Origin: SHZL01 sp963784425 | GTDB lineage: Bacteria; Pseudomonadota; Gammaproteobacteria; Xanthomonadales; SZUA-36 | Length of the DNA: 64,000 nt | Assembly: GCA_963784425.1 (NCBI GenBank) | Contig: CAWARM010000014.1 | Coordinates: 1-64,000 of the forward strand | Direction: 5' to 3' | Shown here: positions 8,361 to 16,978 of the stretch, piece after piece | How positions within the stretch are numbered: position 1 is the first letter of the stretch | Layout: every line of letters starts with the position of its first letter | Notes under the pieces: generated by a model | Told to the model about the DNA's origin: nothing | The model's input: the letters and a program-made list of their open reading frames with translations, nothing else | Database searches by the model: none | Program-made: the position numbers and the translations under genes

Positions 8361-9776
8361 ATGAGCATCGTCCAGGTGAGAAACCCAAGAACGGGCAAAT
8401 TCGACTATCACTTTGAAAAGCCTTCCCGTGGGGATATAGCCGGCATGTGTTCGTCCCTGCGCACGGCGCAACGGGACTGGCGCGTTAAACCCGTGCAAAA
8501 GCGGGTTGAGGTGTTGCACGATTTCATTGCGGCCCTCAAGAAACATGAAACAGAGATATTTGCTGCACTGTGCAAGGACACCGGTCGCTGTGGTCTGTCC
8601 AGGATGGAAATCGACGCGCTGCAGGGTTATACGGCAGCGCGATGTACCCAGGCGCCAGGCATTCTGAAACGGGCGGAAGGCCGGTCCGGCGACGGCAATG
8701 TCAGTTACCAGCAACACCATGTTCCGTATTCGCTGGTTGCGGTTATTACGCCCTGGAATTACCCGCTCATCCTTTCCTTTCTTGATGCCATACCGGCTTT
8801 GCTGGCTGGCTGCGCAGTGATCATAAAGCCCAGTGAAGTTACGCCCCGCTTTATTGAACCCACCGCCCGCGCAATTGCAGAAGTACCCGGGCTGGCGAAG
8901 GTGGCAAAGATTATCCCGGGCGATGGCGAGACGGGCCAGGAGTTGATCAAACAGTCGGATGCCGTCGTGTTCACCGGCAGCGTAGCAACAGGCAGAAAGG
9001 TGGCCATGGCAGCCGCCAAGGAGTTCAAGCCGGCATTCCTGGAACTGGGCGGGAAAGATCCGGCCATCGTGCTGGCATCGGCAAATATCGAAACCGCTGC
9101 ACATGCCATCATGCGGGGAGGCATTGTCAATACCGGGCAATCCTGTTTCGCCATCGAACGCGTCTACGTGGACAAGAGCATCAGCAAGGCCCTGACCGGG
9201 AAATTGTGTGAGCTGGCTGGGCAAATCGATATCAATTACCCGGATATTGAAAAGGGCCACATCGGGCCGCTTATCTTCGCACAGCAGGCGGACATCATCC
9301 GGTCGCATCTTGATGATGCCGTCAAGAAAGGCGCCCGCATTCTCACGGGTGGTGAAATTGAGGAGCACGACGGGGGCTATTGGGTACGCCCCACCGTCAT
9401 GGTCAATGTGAACCACTCAATGAAAGTCATGCAAGATGAAACCTTCGGCCCGGTGCTGCCCATCATGGAATGTGAGACAGAAGAGCAGGCCATCGCGCTG
9501 GCCAACGATACAAGCTATGGGCTCAGCGCGGCGGTCTTTGGCAGCGAGGTGGATGTGCTGCGGGTTGGAGCGCAGCTGGAAGCGGGTGGCATCTATCTCA
9601 ATGATGTCGATCTGATCGGTGAGGTGGGCATGGCTGCGGAAAAAATGGCGTTTAAATGCTCCGGCATGGGGGGAACCCGGTACGGCCCGGGTGGCATTTT
9701 CCGTTACCTGAAACAGCAGGCCCTGGTGCTGCGGCATGATGCGCCGGCGACCATCGATGCACTGGCCGGGAATTAA
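8361..9776 (+). CDS. NAD(P)-dependent aldehyde dehydrogenase
   Basis: A 471-residue aldehyde dehydrogenase when started at the ATG at 8361, which has GGGAG about seven bases upstream; an upstream GTG at 8313 is less likely. Family landmarks are present in order: the nucleotide-binding loop FTGSVATGR, the general-base segment LELGGKDPAIV, and the catalytic Cys in GQSCFAIERVYV. It oxidises an aldehyde to the acid. The following MFS gene begins at its stop codon (TAATG), so the two are translationally linked, suggesting that the carrier and the dehydrogenase handle the same compound. Confidence 0.92.
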   Translation: MSIVQVRNPRTGKFDYHFEKPSRGDIAGMCSSLRTAQRDWRVKPVQKRVEVLHDFIAALKKHETEIFAALCKDTGRCGLSRMEIDALQGYTAARCTQAPGILKRAEGRSGDGNVSYQQHHVPYSLVAVITPWNYPLILSFLDAIPALLAGCAVIIKPSEVTPRFIEPTARAIAEVPGLAKVAKIIPGDGETGQELIKQSDAVVFTGSVATGRKVAMAAAKEFKPAFLELGGKDPAIVLASANIETAAHAIMRGGIVNTGQSCFAIERVYVDKSISKALTGKLCELAGQIDINYPDIEKGHIGPLIFAQQADIIRSHLDDAVKKGARILTGGEIEEHDGGYWVRPTVMVNVNHSMKVMQDETFGPVLPIMECETEEQAIALANDTSYGLSAAVFGSEVDVLRVGAQLEAGGIYLNDVDLIGEVGMAAEKMAFKCSGMGGTRYGPGGIFRYLKQQALVLRHDAPATIDALAGN

Positions 9777-10945
9777 TGCCAACGCAGTCTGAACCCGAAC
9801 AGCAGGCCGATTCGCTGCGCGCCCTGATGGCCATGATCGTGGCCATCGTCATCGGTGAGGGCAGCCTGATCTGCATGCCTTTTATCGTCGGCGGTATTGT
9901 CGAGCGCTATCAGTTGGCCGAGGGCGCAGCGGGCATAGTCACCTCGCTCCAGTTCGCCACCATGGGTCTCGCGTCGATTGCGATTCTGAACAGGGTGCAC
10001 AAAATCGACCGGCGTCGCTGGATACTGATCGGCGCCATGTTCATCCTGCTGGGCCACGCTATGGCAATGCTGTCTTCCAGCTGGGCGCTATTTCTCATCG
10101 GGCGCGTGATCACCGGACTGGGCGAGGGTACGGCCCTGTCGATTGGCAATGCCACGGCGGCGGGTACCCGGCGACCGCAAAAGGCCTTTTCCATCCTGGC
10201 CATGACCATGGTCGTAACAGCGGCCGCGGTTTATCTGCTCATGCCGCCACTGGCGGAAAGAATAGGGCCTGTTGCCGTTTTTTATGTGTTGTTCCTGCTC
10301 GGCCTGATTGCCCTCCCTTTCCTGTTCGCGATGCCACGGCATGTGCCAGCCACTGAAAACGACACCCCAACGGAAAAACTCAAGGTATGGCCATTACCCA
10401 GGCTGCTGTTTGGCATTGGCTGCCTGTTTGCCGGCGAAAACGCGATGTGGGCCTTTGCGGAACGGATTGGTGTTTCAATCGGGATGGGCATGAGCACCAT
10501 TGTCTCCGCATTTTTGGCGACGGTGATCCTGTCCGGTATTGGGCCGGTGTTGGCAAATGCCACGGAGAAGCAGTGGGGTTATCGATATCCCATTCTCATT
10601 GCGGCGCTGGTGGCGGGAAGTGCCAATTTCGTGTTGGCAACAGCAGGTTTTCAGTCGGCCTTTTTTGCCGGCATCATCATCGCCAATGTTGCCTACCTTT
10701 TCCTGATGCCTTATTACCGTTCACTGACCGCTTTTGTTGATCCACTGGGACGCCTGGCCGTGGGTTCCGTGGTCATGCAAACCGCGGGGACGGCACTGGC
10801 GCCTTCGCTGGGTGGTGCCATCCTGTTGTTGGGAGGGGGTTATACCGGGATTGGCCTCATGGCATTCGCGTTGATTGCCGGTTCATGCGTGTTGATCTGG
10901 ACCGTGGCGCGCGAAGCGGATGCGGCGCGTCACACACCCATATAG
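9776..10945 (+). CDS. MFS transporter
   Basis: A 389-residue protein with about twelve hydrophobic helices in two halves. It starts at ATG 9776, overlapping the aldehyde dehydrogenase stop by one base. The cytoplasmic loop after helix 2 carries NRVHKIDRRRW, a loose form of the MFS signature. Substrate is unknown; the overlap with the aldehyde dehydrogenase suggests an organic acid or aromatic compound, or efflux of a product. It is followed by a convergent gene 26 bases away with no clear terminator between. Confidence 0.82.
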   Translation: MPTQSEPEQQADSLRALMAMIVAIVIGEGSLICMPFIVGGIVERYQLAEGAAGIVTSLQFATMGLASIAILNRVHKIDRRRWILIGAMFILLGHAMAMLSSSWALFLIGRVITGLGEGTALSIGNATAAGTRRPQKAFSILAMTMVVTAAAVYLLMPPLAERIGPVAVFYVLFLLGLIALPFLFAMPRHVPATENDTPTEKLKVWPLPRLLFGIGCLFAGENAMWAFAERIGVSIGMGMSTIVSAFLATVILSGIGPVLANATEKQWGYRYPILIAALVAGSANFVLATAGFQSAFFAGIIIANVAYLFLMPYYRSLTAFVDPLGRLAVGSVVMQTAGTALAPSLGGAILLLGGGYTGIGLMAFALIAGSCVLIWTVAREADAARHTPI

Positions 10946-10971
10946 TCAGTCATGCGGTAGTCCATCTTGCC

Positions 10972-11832
10972 TTACTCAGCCGCGCAGTCTGCACCCTGTT
11001 CCGCGCTGCCCATGGTCCTGACCTGCAGCTTGTTGGTCTGGGCGTAAAATCCGACTCCCGGGACCCCTGCATCGGTATTGGAGTCCACCACCAGGCCGTT
11101 ATCTACAATCAGCTCGTAGTGCCGGCCCGGAAACATGGTATTGGCTGGAATAACATAGTCTTTGTCAGAATAAAGAAGATGAAAGCCCTGGTAAGGCCGT
11201 CCACTGTGCAGAACCTTGGCGCCGTGACAATCCTTGACGATTACAAAGACCACGTCGTCGAGTATTCCCTTGGGATCCGGCCGCCCCTGGGGGAAACCAC
11301 CCCAGGTGACACGCAGACCCTGCTCAGCATCAATACTATCCGCCGCTACGGTCTTTCCGCCCTGCTCAATCGAGATCACCGCCGCTGCGGGATACACCCC
11401 GCCTTCAATTTTCAGTGCGGCCTGATGCTCCCCGCTTGAAGTAGTGAATTTCACGGTATAAATACCATCAGCGTACTTGCTGTCGTATGCCGCCTTATCC
11501 GCATAGATCTCAGGGCTTTTGATAAACAGGTAGGTATCCTTCTCGGCCGTGTTCAGTTCACGAAAATCCGGAAAAGCTTCTGTGCGCGCTTGCTCACCGG
11601 GAAAGGCCAGAAAGGCATTACTGACTTGCGAGTCCGGCTTGACAAAGATGTAACCCAGGAACGAGTAACCGGTTTCAGTGATGTTGCCGTGCAGGTCCTG
11701 GGCATAGACATGGTTCTTGACGATGGCGAAGTAGGTAACGTCCTTGTCAGGCGCGGCCTGTTCGGCATGTGCCACAGACATGGTCCACATGAAAAGGAAA
11801 CCAAGGAGCGATCTTGCAATGTGCCTGGTCAT
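10972..11832 (-). CDS. secreted protein of unknown function, downstream of a sulfatase
   Basis: A 286-residue protein with a clear signal peptide (MTRHIARSLLGFLF, cleavage after AHA near residue 23). The rest is beta-rich and soluble with few Cys (one in KDCHGA, one near the end). I do not recognise the family. It begins nine bases after the sulfatase stop on the same strand, so the two are almost certainly co-transcribed; a role in binding or presenting the sulfatase substrate is possible but unproven. Confidence 0.7.
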   Translation of the reverse strand: MTRHIARSLLGFLFMWTMSVAHAEQAAPDKDVTYFAIVKNHVYAQDLHGNITETGYSFLGYIFVKPDSQVSNAFLAFPGEQARTEAFPDFRELNTAEKDTYLFIKSPEIYADKAAYDSKYADGIYTVKFTTSSGEHQAALKIEGGVYPAAAVISIEQGGKTVAADSIDAEQGLRVTWGGFPQGRPDPKGILDDVVFVIVKDCHGAKVLHSGRPYQGFHLLYSDKDYVIPANTMFPGRHYELIVDNGLVVDSNTDAGVPGVGFYAQTNKLQVRTMGSAEQGADCAAE

Positions 11833-11841
11833 TTCAAAACG

Positions 11842-13248
11842 TCACTCCGGGAATGTTGGGTCGGGCGAATGCGTTCGCAGCGCTGCAAAGCGCTCACGCG
11901 CCGCGGCAATTTCGGCTTTCAGCTCAGTGACTACTTCCGGATGACGATCCGCGTAGCTGTATTCCTCGCCACCGGCAGGGCCCGCCTCAAACAATAAGTC
12001 ATAGGATGACTGGAAGCCATCCAGTTGGTCAAATTTTTCAAAAGCGCCGAGTGAGCCCCGGTAATAGGCGTGGGTGAGATACTTCCAGCGTTGGGTTCGA
12101 ACCCCGATCACCTCTTCATTATTGAAGTAGTACAGATACTGATGCGGGCTTTCCTGCTGGCCTCGTAAAACGGGCAAAAGGCTCAAGCCGTCGACTGTTT
12201 TCGCAGCAGGGGAAATTTCAAGAATGTCCGCGATGGTTGGCAAAATGTCGATATTCATCGCAATCGCGTCACGCTCACCTGCGGCGAAGCCACCATTTGG
12301 CCAACTCGCAAGGAAGGGTACGCGGTAGCCACCTTCCCAGCCCGATCCTTTACCGCCTTTCAGGCCGGCCACACCGCCTTCGAAGAAAGGCCCGTTGTCG
12401 CTGGTAAAGACAATGATCGTATTCTCAAAAGTCCCGCTCGATTTCAGGGCATGCACGATCTCGCCCACGCTGGCGTCCAGTTCTTCAATAATGTCGCCGT
12501 ACAAGCCGGCATCCGATTGTCCGGCGAACTTCGCTGATACATACAGCGGAATGTGCGGCATGGTGTGCGCAACCAGCAGGAAAAATGGCCGGTCCGCATG
12601 GGAACGAATGAATTCCACCGCTTCCTGCGTATAGCGCTGGGTGAGCATGGATTGATCGACCGGCTGTTCAATGATCTCCTTGCCCCGGTACAGCGCGAAA
12701 CCAGGCATGTCGTTGCTGTAGGGAACGCCGTAGAACTCATCGAAACCATAGTTCATGGGTGCGAATTCCGGCAAGCGCCCAAGGTGCCATTTGCCGATCA
12801 GCTTGGTGGAATAGTCTGCTCGTTTTGCCAGTGCAGCAAGTGTTTCCTCTGATTGCGGCAGGCCCCGGGTATCCTCAGCCCCAAGCACGTCATAACCCAG
12901 CCGGGTGCGAATGGGGTAACGCCCGGTCATCAGGCCGGCGCGTGACGGAGTGCATACGTTTGCGCTTGCATAAAACTGCGTGAAGTTGATGCCATCTTTT
13001 GCAATGGCATCGATATTGGGTGTTTTTATCTTTGTTGCGCCATTCACCCCCACATCCCCAAAGCCCATGTCATCGGCGAGTATGACAATAATGTTCGGCC
13101 GCGCGATTTTGTCTGCCGGTTCCTGAGCGCTTGTCAGGGCGCAGAAAAACAGCAAGATACCCATGATAAGAGCCACAACCGCCGCTATGCCGGCTGCGCG
13201 TTGCACTTTGCCCGGGCGACCGGCAGGAATCACGGAACGTAACTGCAC
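11842..13248 (-). CDS. exported arylsulfatase-type sulfatase (type I, formylglycine)
   Basis: A 468-residue sulfatase. After a membrane or signal segment (about 18-42) comes the metal-binding PNIIVILADDMG, then the activation motif CTPSR (Cys99), whose Cys is converted to formylglycine in type I sulfatases, followed by GLMTGRYP. The conserved GKWHLG (substrate-binding Lys and His) and TSDNGP are also present. It cleaves sulfate esters in the periplasm or outside. The GTG start at 13248 overlaps the upstream secreted-protein gene by 19 bases, so the two are coupled. No formylglycine-generating enzyme gene is in the window. Confidence 0.92.
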   Translation of the reverse strand: MQLRSVIPAGRPGKVQRAAGIAAVVALIMGILLFFCALTSAQEPADKIARPNIIVILADDMGFGDVGVNGATKIKTPNIDAIAKDGINFTQFYASANVCTPSRAGLMTGRYPIRTRLGYDVLGAEDTRGLPQSEETLAALAKRADYSTKLIGKWHLGRLPEFAPMNYGFDEFYGVPYSNDMPGFALYRGKEIIEQPVDQSMLTQRYTQEAVEFIRSHADRPFFLLVAHTMPHIPLYVSAKFAGQSDAGLYGDIIEELDASVGEIVHALKSSGTFENTIIVFTSDNGPFFEGGVAGLKGGKGSGWEGGYRVPFLASWPNGGFAAGERDAIAMNIDILPTIADILEISPAAKTVDGLSLLPVLRGQQESPHQYLYYFNNEEVIGVRTQRWKYLTHAYYRGSLGAFEKFDQLDGFQSSYDLLFEAGPAGGEEYSYADRHPEVVTELKAEIAAARERFAALRTHSPDPTFPE

Positions 13249-14030
13249 GCCGTATCGAATCCGCAGCCTTCGTACACATTATGCAGATCGTCGCGGACGA
13301 TATGTGCCGTCCCGTAGTTATTGCGCGGATCCACCGTCAGGTCTTTGCTCAAACGTTGCGTCTCGAAGGTCCAGCCGGGAGGCAGCTTCAGTTTGTCGTG
13401 CAGCTCTGTAAGTTGCTCAAAGGTCAATTCCGAGTCCACCTCGGTGGTGTAAGACTGCATCACCCAGGTCTTGCCAGGATGGGTCTTGTCGCCGGGTGCG
13501 CGCAGCAGGAATACACTGCTGCCTTTTTTGTAAACGTATCTCGACTCAAGATGTATTTCCACGCCCACATACGGTGCACTCATTGCGTTGCGCACTTGCC
13601 CGGGGGGAACAGCCCCCACCCACGTCGCCGCCACGCCCATGAAGTTTGCGGTCTCACCCGCCCGGTAAACCTGGAGTTCGTCCATGACCCAATACCGCCT
13701 GGCAATCTGCGGTGTTGGATTCAGATACACGTCTTCGGCACCCATGGCAGCCGCGAGCTTACTGCCATCCAGCGCGGCAAACGCATCGGCCGGGCAACCG
13801 CCCATCGGTCCGGTGGTGCCCGTGGTGTTGTACATTTGGGCGTAGAGCTCGGCAGGCGCCTTGGGGGTCAGCTTGAGTTGCAATTTGCGCGGCGGACCAA
13901 GCACCGCCGCGATCTCGCACCAGGCTGAGTCGCGAGCGTCGGTGATGTGTACCTGCTTGCCCGCTACGAGGCCGGGCTGGAGTTTGATCTCTTGCGCGTG
14001 CGCGACCGTTGCCGGCAAGGTCAGCAGCAA
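13230..14030 (-). CDS. secreted protein of unknown function, start codon unclear
   Basis: A 266-residue frame from TTG 14030. In-frame codons just upstream read KIIAAALLL, so the natural signal peptide begins further upstream, yet no ATG, GTG or TTG is available there before the palindromic element at 14057-14135. A CTG or ATT start, with an AGGAGGAG inside the element as ribosome-binding site, is possible; or the element replaced the true start. The mature protein has four to five Cys and no domain I recognise. Its 3' end overlaps the sulfatase start by 19 bases, forming an operon with the sulfatase and the next secreted protein. Confidence 0.65.
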   Translation of the reverse strand: MLLTLPATVAHAQEIKLQPGLVAGKQVHITDARDSAWCEIAAVLGPPRKLQLKLTPKAPAELYAQMYNTTGTTGPMGGCPADAFAALDGSKLAAAMGAEDVYLNPTPQIARRYWVMDELQVYRAGETANFMGVAATWVGAVPPGQVRNAMSAPYVGVEIHLESRYVYKKGSSVFLLRAPGDKTHPGKTWVMQSYTTEVDSELTFEQLTELHDKLKLPPGWTFETQRLSKDLTVDPRNNYGTAHIVRDDLHNVYEGCGFDTACSYVP

Positions 14031-14056
14031 GGCCGCAGCGATAATCTTCTGGAAAG

Positions 14057-14136
14057 TTGGGGTCAGAGTAAAAACTCCTCCTGCGAAGAGACGGAATTAT
14101 GCAGGGTATCAGGGAAGTTATCACTCTGACCCCAAA
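14057..14136. repeat. dispersed palindromic element, copy A (inverted orientation)
   Basis: Ends TTGGGGTCAGAGT (14057-14069) and ACTCTGACCCCAA (14123-14135) are inverted repeats. The interior aligns along its whole length with the reverse complement of the copies at 26423 and 37591: a CTGCGAAGAGACGGAATT-like segment matches their CCGCTTCTTCGCCTG segment, and GGGAAGTT matches theirs. It abuts the 5' end of the secreted-protein gene on the minus strand. Confidence 0.85.
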
Positions 14137-14157
14137 TGTGGCCATTGGTGAAATTCA

Positions 14158-14523
14158 TCAGGCTGTTTTTACCCATTCTGTGGCTGCTTCAAGGTTTCCT
14201 GCCGGAAAATGCCTGATCTTTGCGGAAACAAAGTGCGAGGCCAAATGCTCTGCGACGTTACCCAGGGCGGAATCCGTTACCAAGGCAACTTTCCGGATGT
14301 GCTTTTGGTGGTCCCGCACGAAGCGGAAGTGCGCCACCAAGGCTCCCTGGCTATCCCACCCGGGGAACTTGAGCGCATCGATGACCAGCCCCGCCAGGCT
14401 TCCGGTTTTTTCAATGTGCGGGTCGGCCACTTTGCCAAGCTCCGCAAAATCGCCCTGCTGGAGGGCGGCCCTGGGTCGCACGTACAGAATGGACTGTGCC
14501 GAGTCGAGTGTGAAATCGATCAT
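14158..14523 (-). CDS. SpoIIAA-like / STAS-type small protein
   Basis: A 121-residue soluble protein beginning MIDFTLDSAQSILYVRP, with an alternating strand-helix pattern and a KFPGWDSQGALVAHFRFV segment typical of the SpoIIAA-like (STAS/SEC14-related) family common in proteobacteria. The function of these proteins is not established; lipid or small-ligand binding has been suggested from the fold. The start at 14523 has AGAGGA eight bases upstream; longer upstream starts would overlap the ubiX coding region and are rejected. It is divergent from ubiX with a 63-base gap. Confidence 0.75.
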   Translation of the reverse strand: MIDFTLDSAQSILYVRPRAALQQGDFAELGKVADPHIEKTGSLAGLVIDALKFPGWDSQGALVAHFRFVRDHQKHIRKVALVTDSALGNVAEHLASHFVSAKIRHFPAGNLEAATEWVKTA

Positions 14524-14586
14524 GTTTTGTTCCTCTGATAACAGGAGCATTGTAGTCCAGCCCAATATTCCGCCATACTGGTTACC

Positions 14587-15150
14587 ATGCGTATCATCAT
14601 CGGAATGTCCGGAGCCAGCGGCATCATTTATGGCGTCCGCCTGCTGGAAGTCTTGTCCGCGATCAAGGACTGTGAAACGCACCTGGTCATCAGCAAAGGT
14701 GCAAAGCTCGCGATCAAGCAGGAATCCGACCGTTCCGTCAAAACCATAGAGGCGCTCGCCGATGTGGTCCACAACGACCAAAACCTGGCGGCTTCCATTT
14801 CCAGCGGTTCATTCAAAACCGATGGCATGGTGATTGCGCCGTGTTCGATGAAGACGCTGTCGGCCGTTGCCCACTCTTACGGGGAAAACCTGCTGACGCG
14901 CGCTGCGGACGTGGTGTTGAAAGAGAGGCGGCCATTGATTCTCGTGCCACGCGAGATGCCCCTGCATGCCGGTCACTGCCGCCTGATGTACGAAGCATCC
15001 TTGCTGGGCGCCATCATCGCACCGCCGGTGCCGGCGTTTTATAGCAAGCCGCAAACCGTAGCGGATATTGTGGATGACACGGTCGGCCGCCTGCTGGACC
15101 TGCTCGGTATCGATAACGATCTGTGCAAACGCTGGGGCGGGATGAGCTAG
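14587..15150 (+). CDS. ubiX: UbiX-like flavin prenyltransferase
   Basis: A 187-residue protein, normal for UbiX/Pad1. The N-terminal GMSGASGIIYGVRLLE is the FMN-binding signature, followed by VIAPCSMKTLSAVAHSYGENLLTRAADV and LILVPREMPLHAGH, which are strongly conserved. UbiX joins dimethylallyl phosphate to FMN to make prenylated FMN, the cofactor of UbiD decarboxylases. A UbiD protein is encoded at 31010-32326 in this window and could be the client. The next gene starts 20 bases downstream, so they may share a transcript. Confidence 0.95.
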   Translation: MRIIIGMSGASGIIYGVRLLEVLSAIKDCETHLVISKGAKLAIKQESDRSVKTIEALADVVHNDQNLAASISSGSFKTDGMVIAPCSMKTLSAVAHSYGENLLTRAADVVLKERRPLILVPREMPLHAGHCRLMYEASLLGAIIAPPVPAFYSKPQTVADIVDDTVGRLLDLLGIDNDLCKRWGGMS

Positions 15151-15169
15151 CCCGTCGCGGAAAACATTC

Positions 15170-16978
15170 ATGTCAAAAAAAGATGATAAGAAAGCACCAT
15201 CGCCACGCGCTAAATTGCGCAGCAGAGCCTGGTTTGATAACCCCGCAGAGCCTGTTCAAACGGCACTTTATTTTGAACGGTACCAAAACTATGGTTTGAC
15301 CCGGGACGAATTACAAAGTGATCGTCCGGTCATTGGCATTGCCCAAACGGGTAGTGATTTATCACCCTGCAATCGCCATCACATTGAATTAGCCAGAAGG
15401 ATCAGGGATGGAATTCGCGATGCGGGCGGCGTGGCGATGGAGTTCCCGGTTCATCCAATTTTTGAACAGGGCCGGCGACCAACGGCCGCACTGGATAGAA
15501 ATTTAGCCTTCATGGGTCTGGTGGAAATTCTACACGGCTACCCTCTGGATGGGGTGGTCCTGACCACTGGTTGCGATAAAACCACGCCGGCAGGAATTAT
15601 GGCGGCATCGGCTGTTGATATGCCCGCCATCGTATTTTCTGGCGGCCCCATGCTGAACGGTTGGAATAACGAAGAGCGTATCGGCTCTGGCACCAGCATT
15701 TGGCGTAGCCGTGAGCGCCTGGCGGCAGGTGAAATCAACTACCCACAAATGATGGATAGTTTATCCAGGGGCGCACCCAGTATTGGTCACTGCAATACCA
15801 TGGGTACGGCGCTGACCATGAATTGCATAGCCGAGATCCTTGGGATGTCACTGCCGGGTTGTGCTGCCATTCCGGCCCCGTACATGGAACGGGCACAAAT
15901 GGCGTATTTCACCGGGCGTCGCATAGTTGACATGGTCAGAGAGGACTTACGGCCAAGCCAGATCATAAGCAACGACGCAATCATTAATGCCATCAAATTG
16001 ACGGCTGCCATTGGGGGGTCGCCCAATGCCCCGGTGCACGTGCAGGCGATAGCCAAACAATTGCCCGGCGTTGCATGCTCCATTTTCGACTGGCAAAAAC
16101 ATGGTGAAGCAATACCTTTGCTTGTTAACTGCCAGCCTGCGGGGGAGTATCTCGGCGAAGATTTTTATCGTGCCGGTGGTGTGCCTGCCGTTTTTAATGA
16201 ACTGCTTCGGGCGGGGCTGGTGAATGGAAATACCCTGACGGTAACGGGGAAAACCCTGGCGGAAAATTACCAGGGAAGCATCACAACCAACACGACAGTC
16301 ATTAAATCCGTCTCTGCGCCATTAAAAACCTGCGCCGGTTTTGCAGTGATGACCGGTAATTTATTTGAATCTGCATTAATGAAGAAATCGGTGATCAGCC
16401 CGGATTTTCGGGCAAAGTACCTGAACCACCCGGGGAAACTGAATTGCTTTACCGCGCGGGCGATCGTGTTCGACGGCAGCGAGGATTACCATCACAGAAT
16501 CAATGATCCCGAGCTTGCGATAGACGAGCAGTGCATCCTGGTGATTCGAAATTGTGGACCCGTTGCTTATCCGGGTTCGGCTGAAGTGGTCAACATGTTG
16601 CCGCCCGATTATTTGGTCAAACAGGGTATCACCGCTCTGCCATGCCTGGGTGATGGCAGGCAAAGTGGCACTTCGGCAAGCCCTTCGATCCTGAACGCGT
16701 CGCCGGAAGCGGCTATCGGTGGCGGATTGGCCCTGCTGCAAACCGGCGACCTGATTGAAGTCGATTTGAATAACAACACGGTCAACGTGCTGTTGTCCGA
16801 CGCGGAGCTAACGCAACGCAAACGGACCAGCCGACGCATTCCGCTGGTGAATCAAACACCCTGGCAGGAAATTTACCGCAAAACGGTTTGCCAACTACAG
16901 GACGGCGCCACGATGGAATTGGATGAGCCCCATCAGGACATTCTTGCCAAACACGGCATACCACGCCACTCGCATTAG
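15170..16978 (+). CDS. IlvD/Edd-family dehydratase (probably sugar-acid dehydratase)
   Basis: A 602-residue protein of the dihydroxyacid/phosphogluconate dehydratase superfamily. Iron-sulfur ligand segments are visible: SPCNRHH near residue 66, TTGCDKTTP near 128, and GHCNTMGTA near 202. The long N-terminus and C-terminal ending resemble the aldonic acid (L-arabinonate, D-xylonate, D-fuconate) dehydratase branch more than branched-chain amino acid biosynthesis, so it probably removes water from a sugar acid to give a 2-keto-3-deoxy acid. Its stop codon overlaps that of the convergent permease gene (TTAG at 16975-16978). Specificity is inferred. Confidence 0.88.
   Translation: MSKKDDKKAPSPRAKLRSRAWFDNPAEPVQTALYFERYQNYGLTRDELQSDRPVIGIAQTGSDLSPCNRHHIELARRIRDGIRDAGGVAMEFPVHPIFEQGRRPTAALDRNLAFMGLVEILHGYPLDGVVLTTGCDKTTPAGIMAASAVDMPAIVFSGGPMLNGWNNEERIGSGTSIWRSRERLAAGEINYPQMMDSLSRGAPSIGHCNTMGTALTMNCIAEILGMSLPGCAAIPAPYMERAQMAYFTGRRIVDMVREDLRPSQIISNDAIINAIKLTAAIGGSPNAPVHVQAIAKQLPGVACSIFDWQKHGEAIPLLVNCQPAGEYLGEDFYRAGGVPAVFNELLRAGLVNGNTLTVTGKTLAENYQGSITTNTTVIKSVSAPLKTCAGFAVMTGNLFESALMKKSVISPDFRAKYLNHPGKLNCFTARAIVFDGSEDYHHRINDPELAIDEQCILVIRNCGPVAYPGSAEVVNMLPPDYLVKQGITALPCLGDGRQSGTSASPSILNASPEAAIGGGLALLQTGDLIEVDLNNNTVNVLLSDAELTQRKRTSRRIPLVNQTPWQEIYRKTVCQLQDGATMELDEPHQDILAKHGIPRHSH

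Noticed and set aside
14524..14781. N-terminal extension of the STAS-like gene into ubiX
   Set aside because: It would overlap the ubiX coding region antisense; the ATG at 14523 has a ribosome-binding site and the correct family start.
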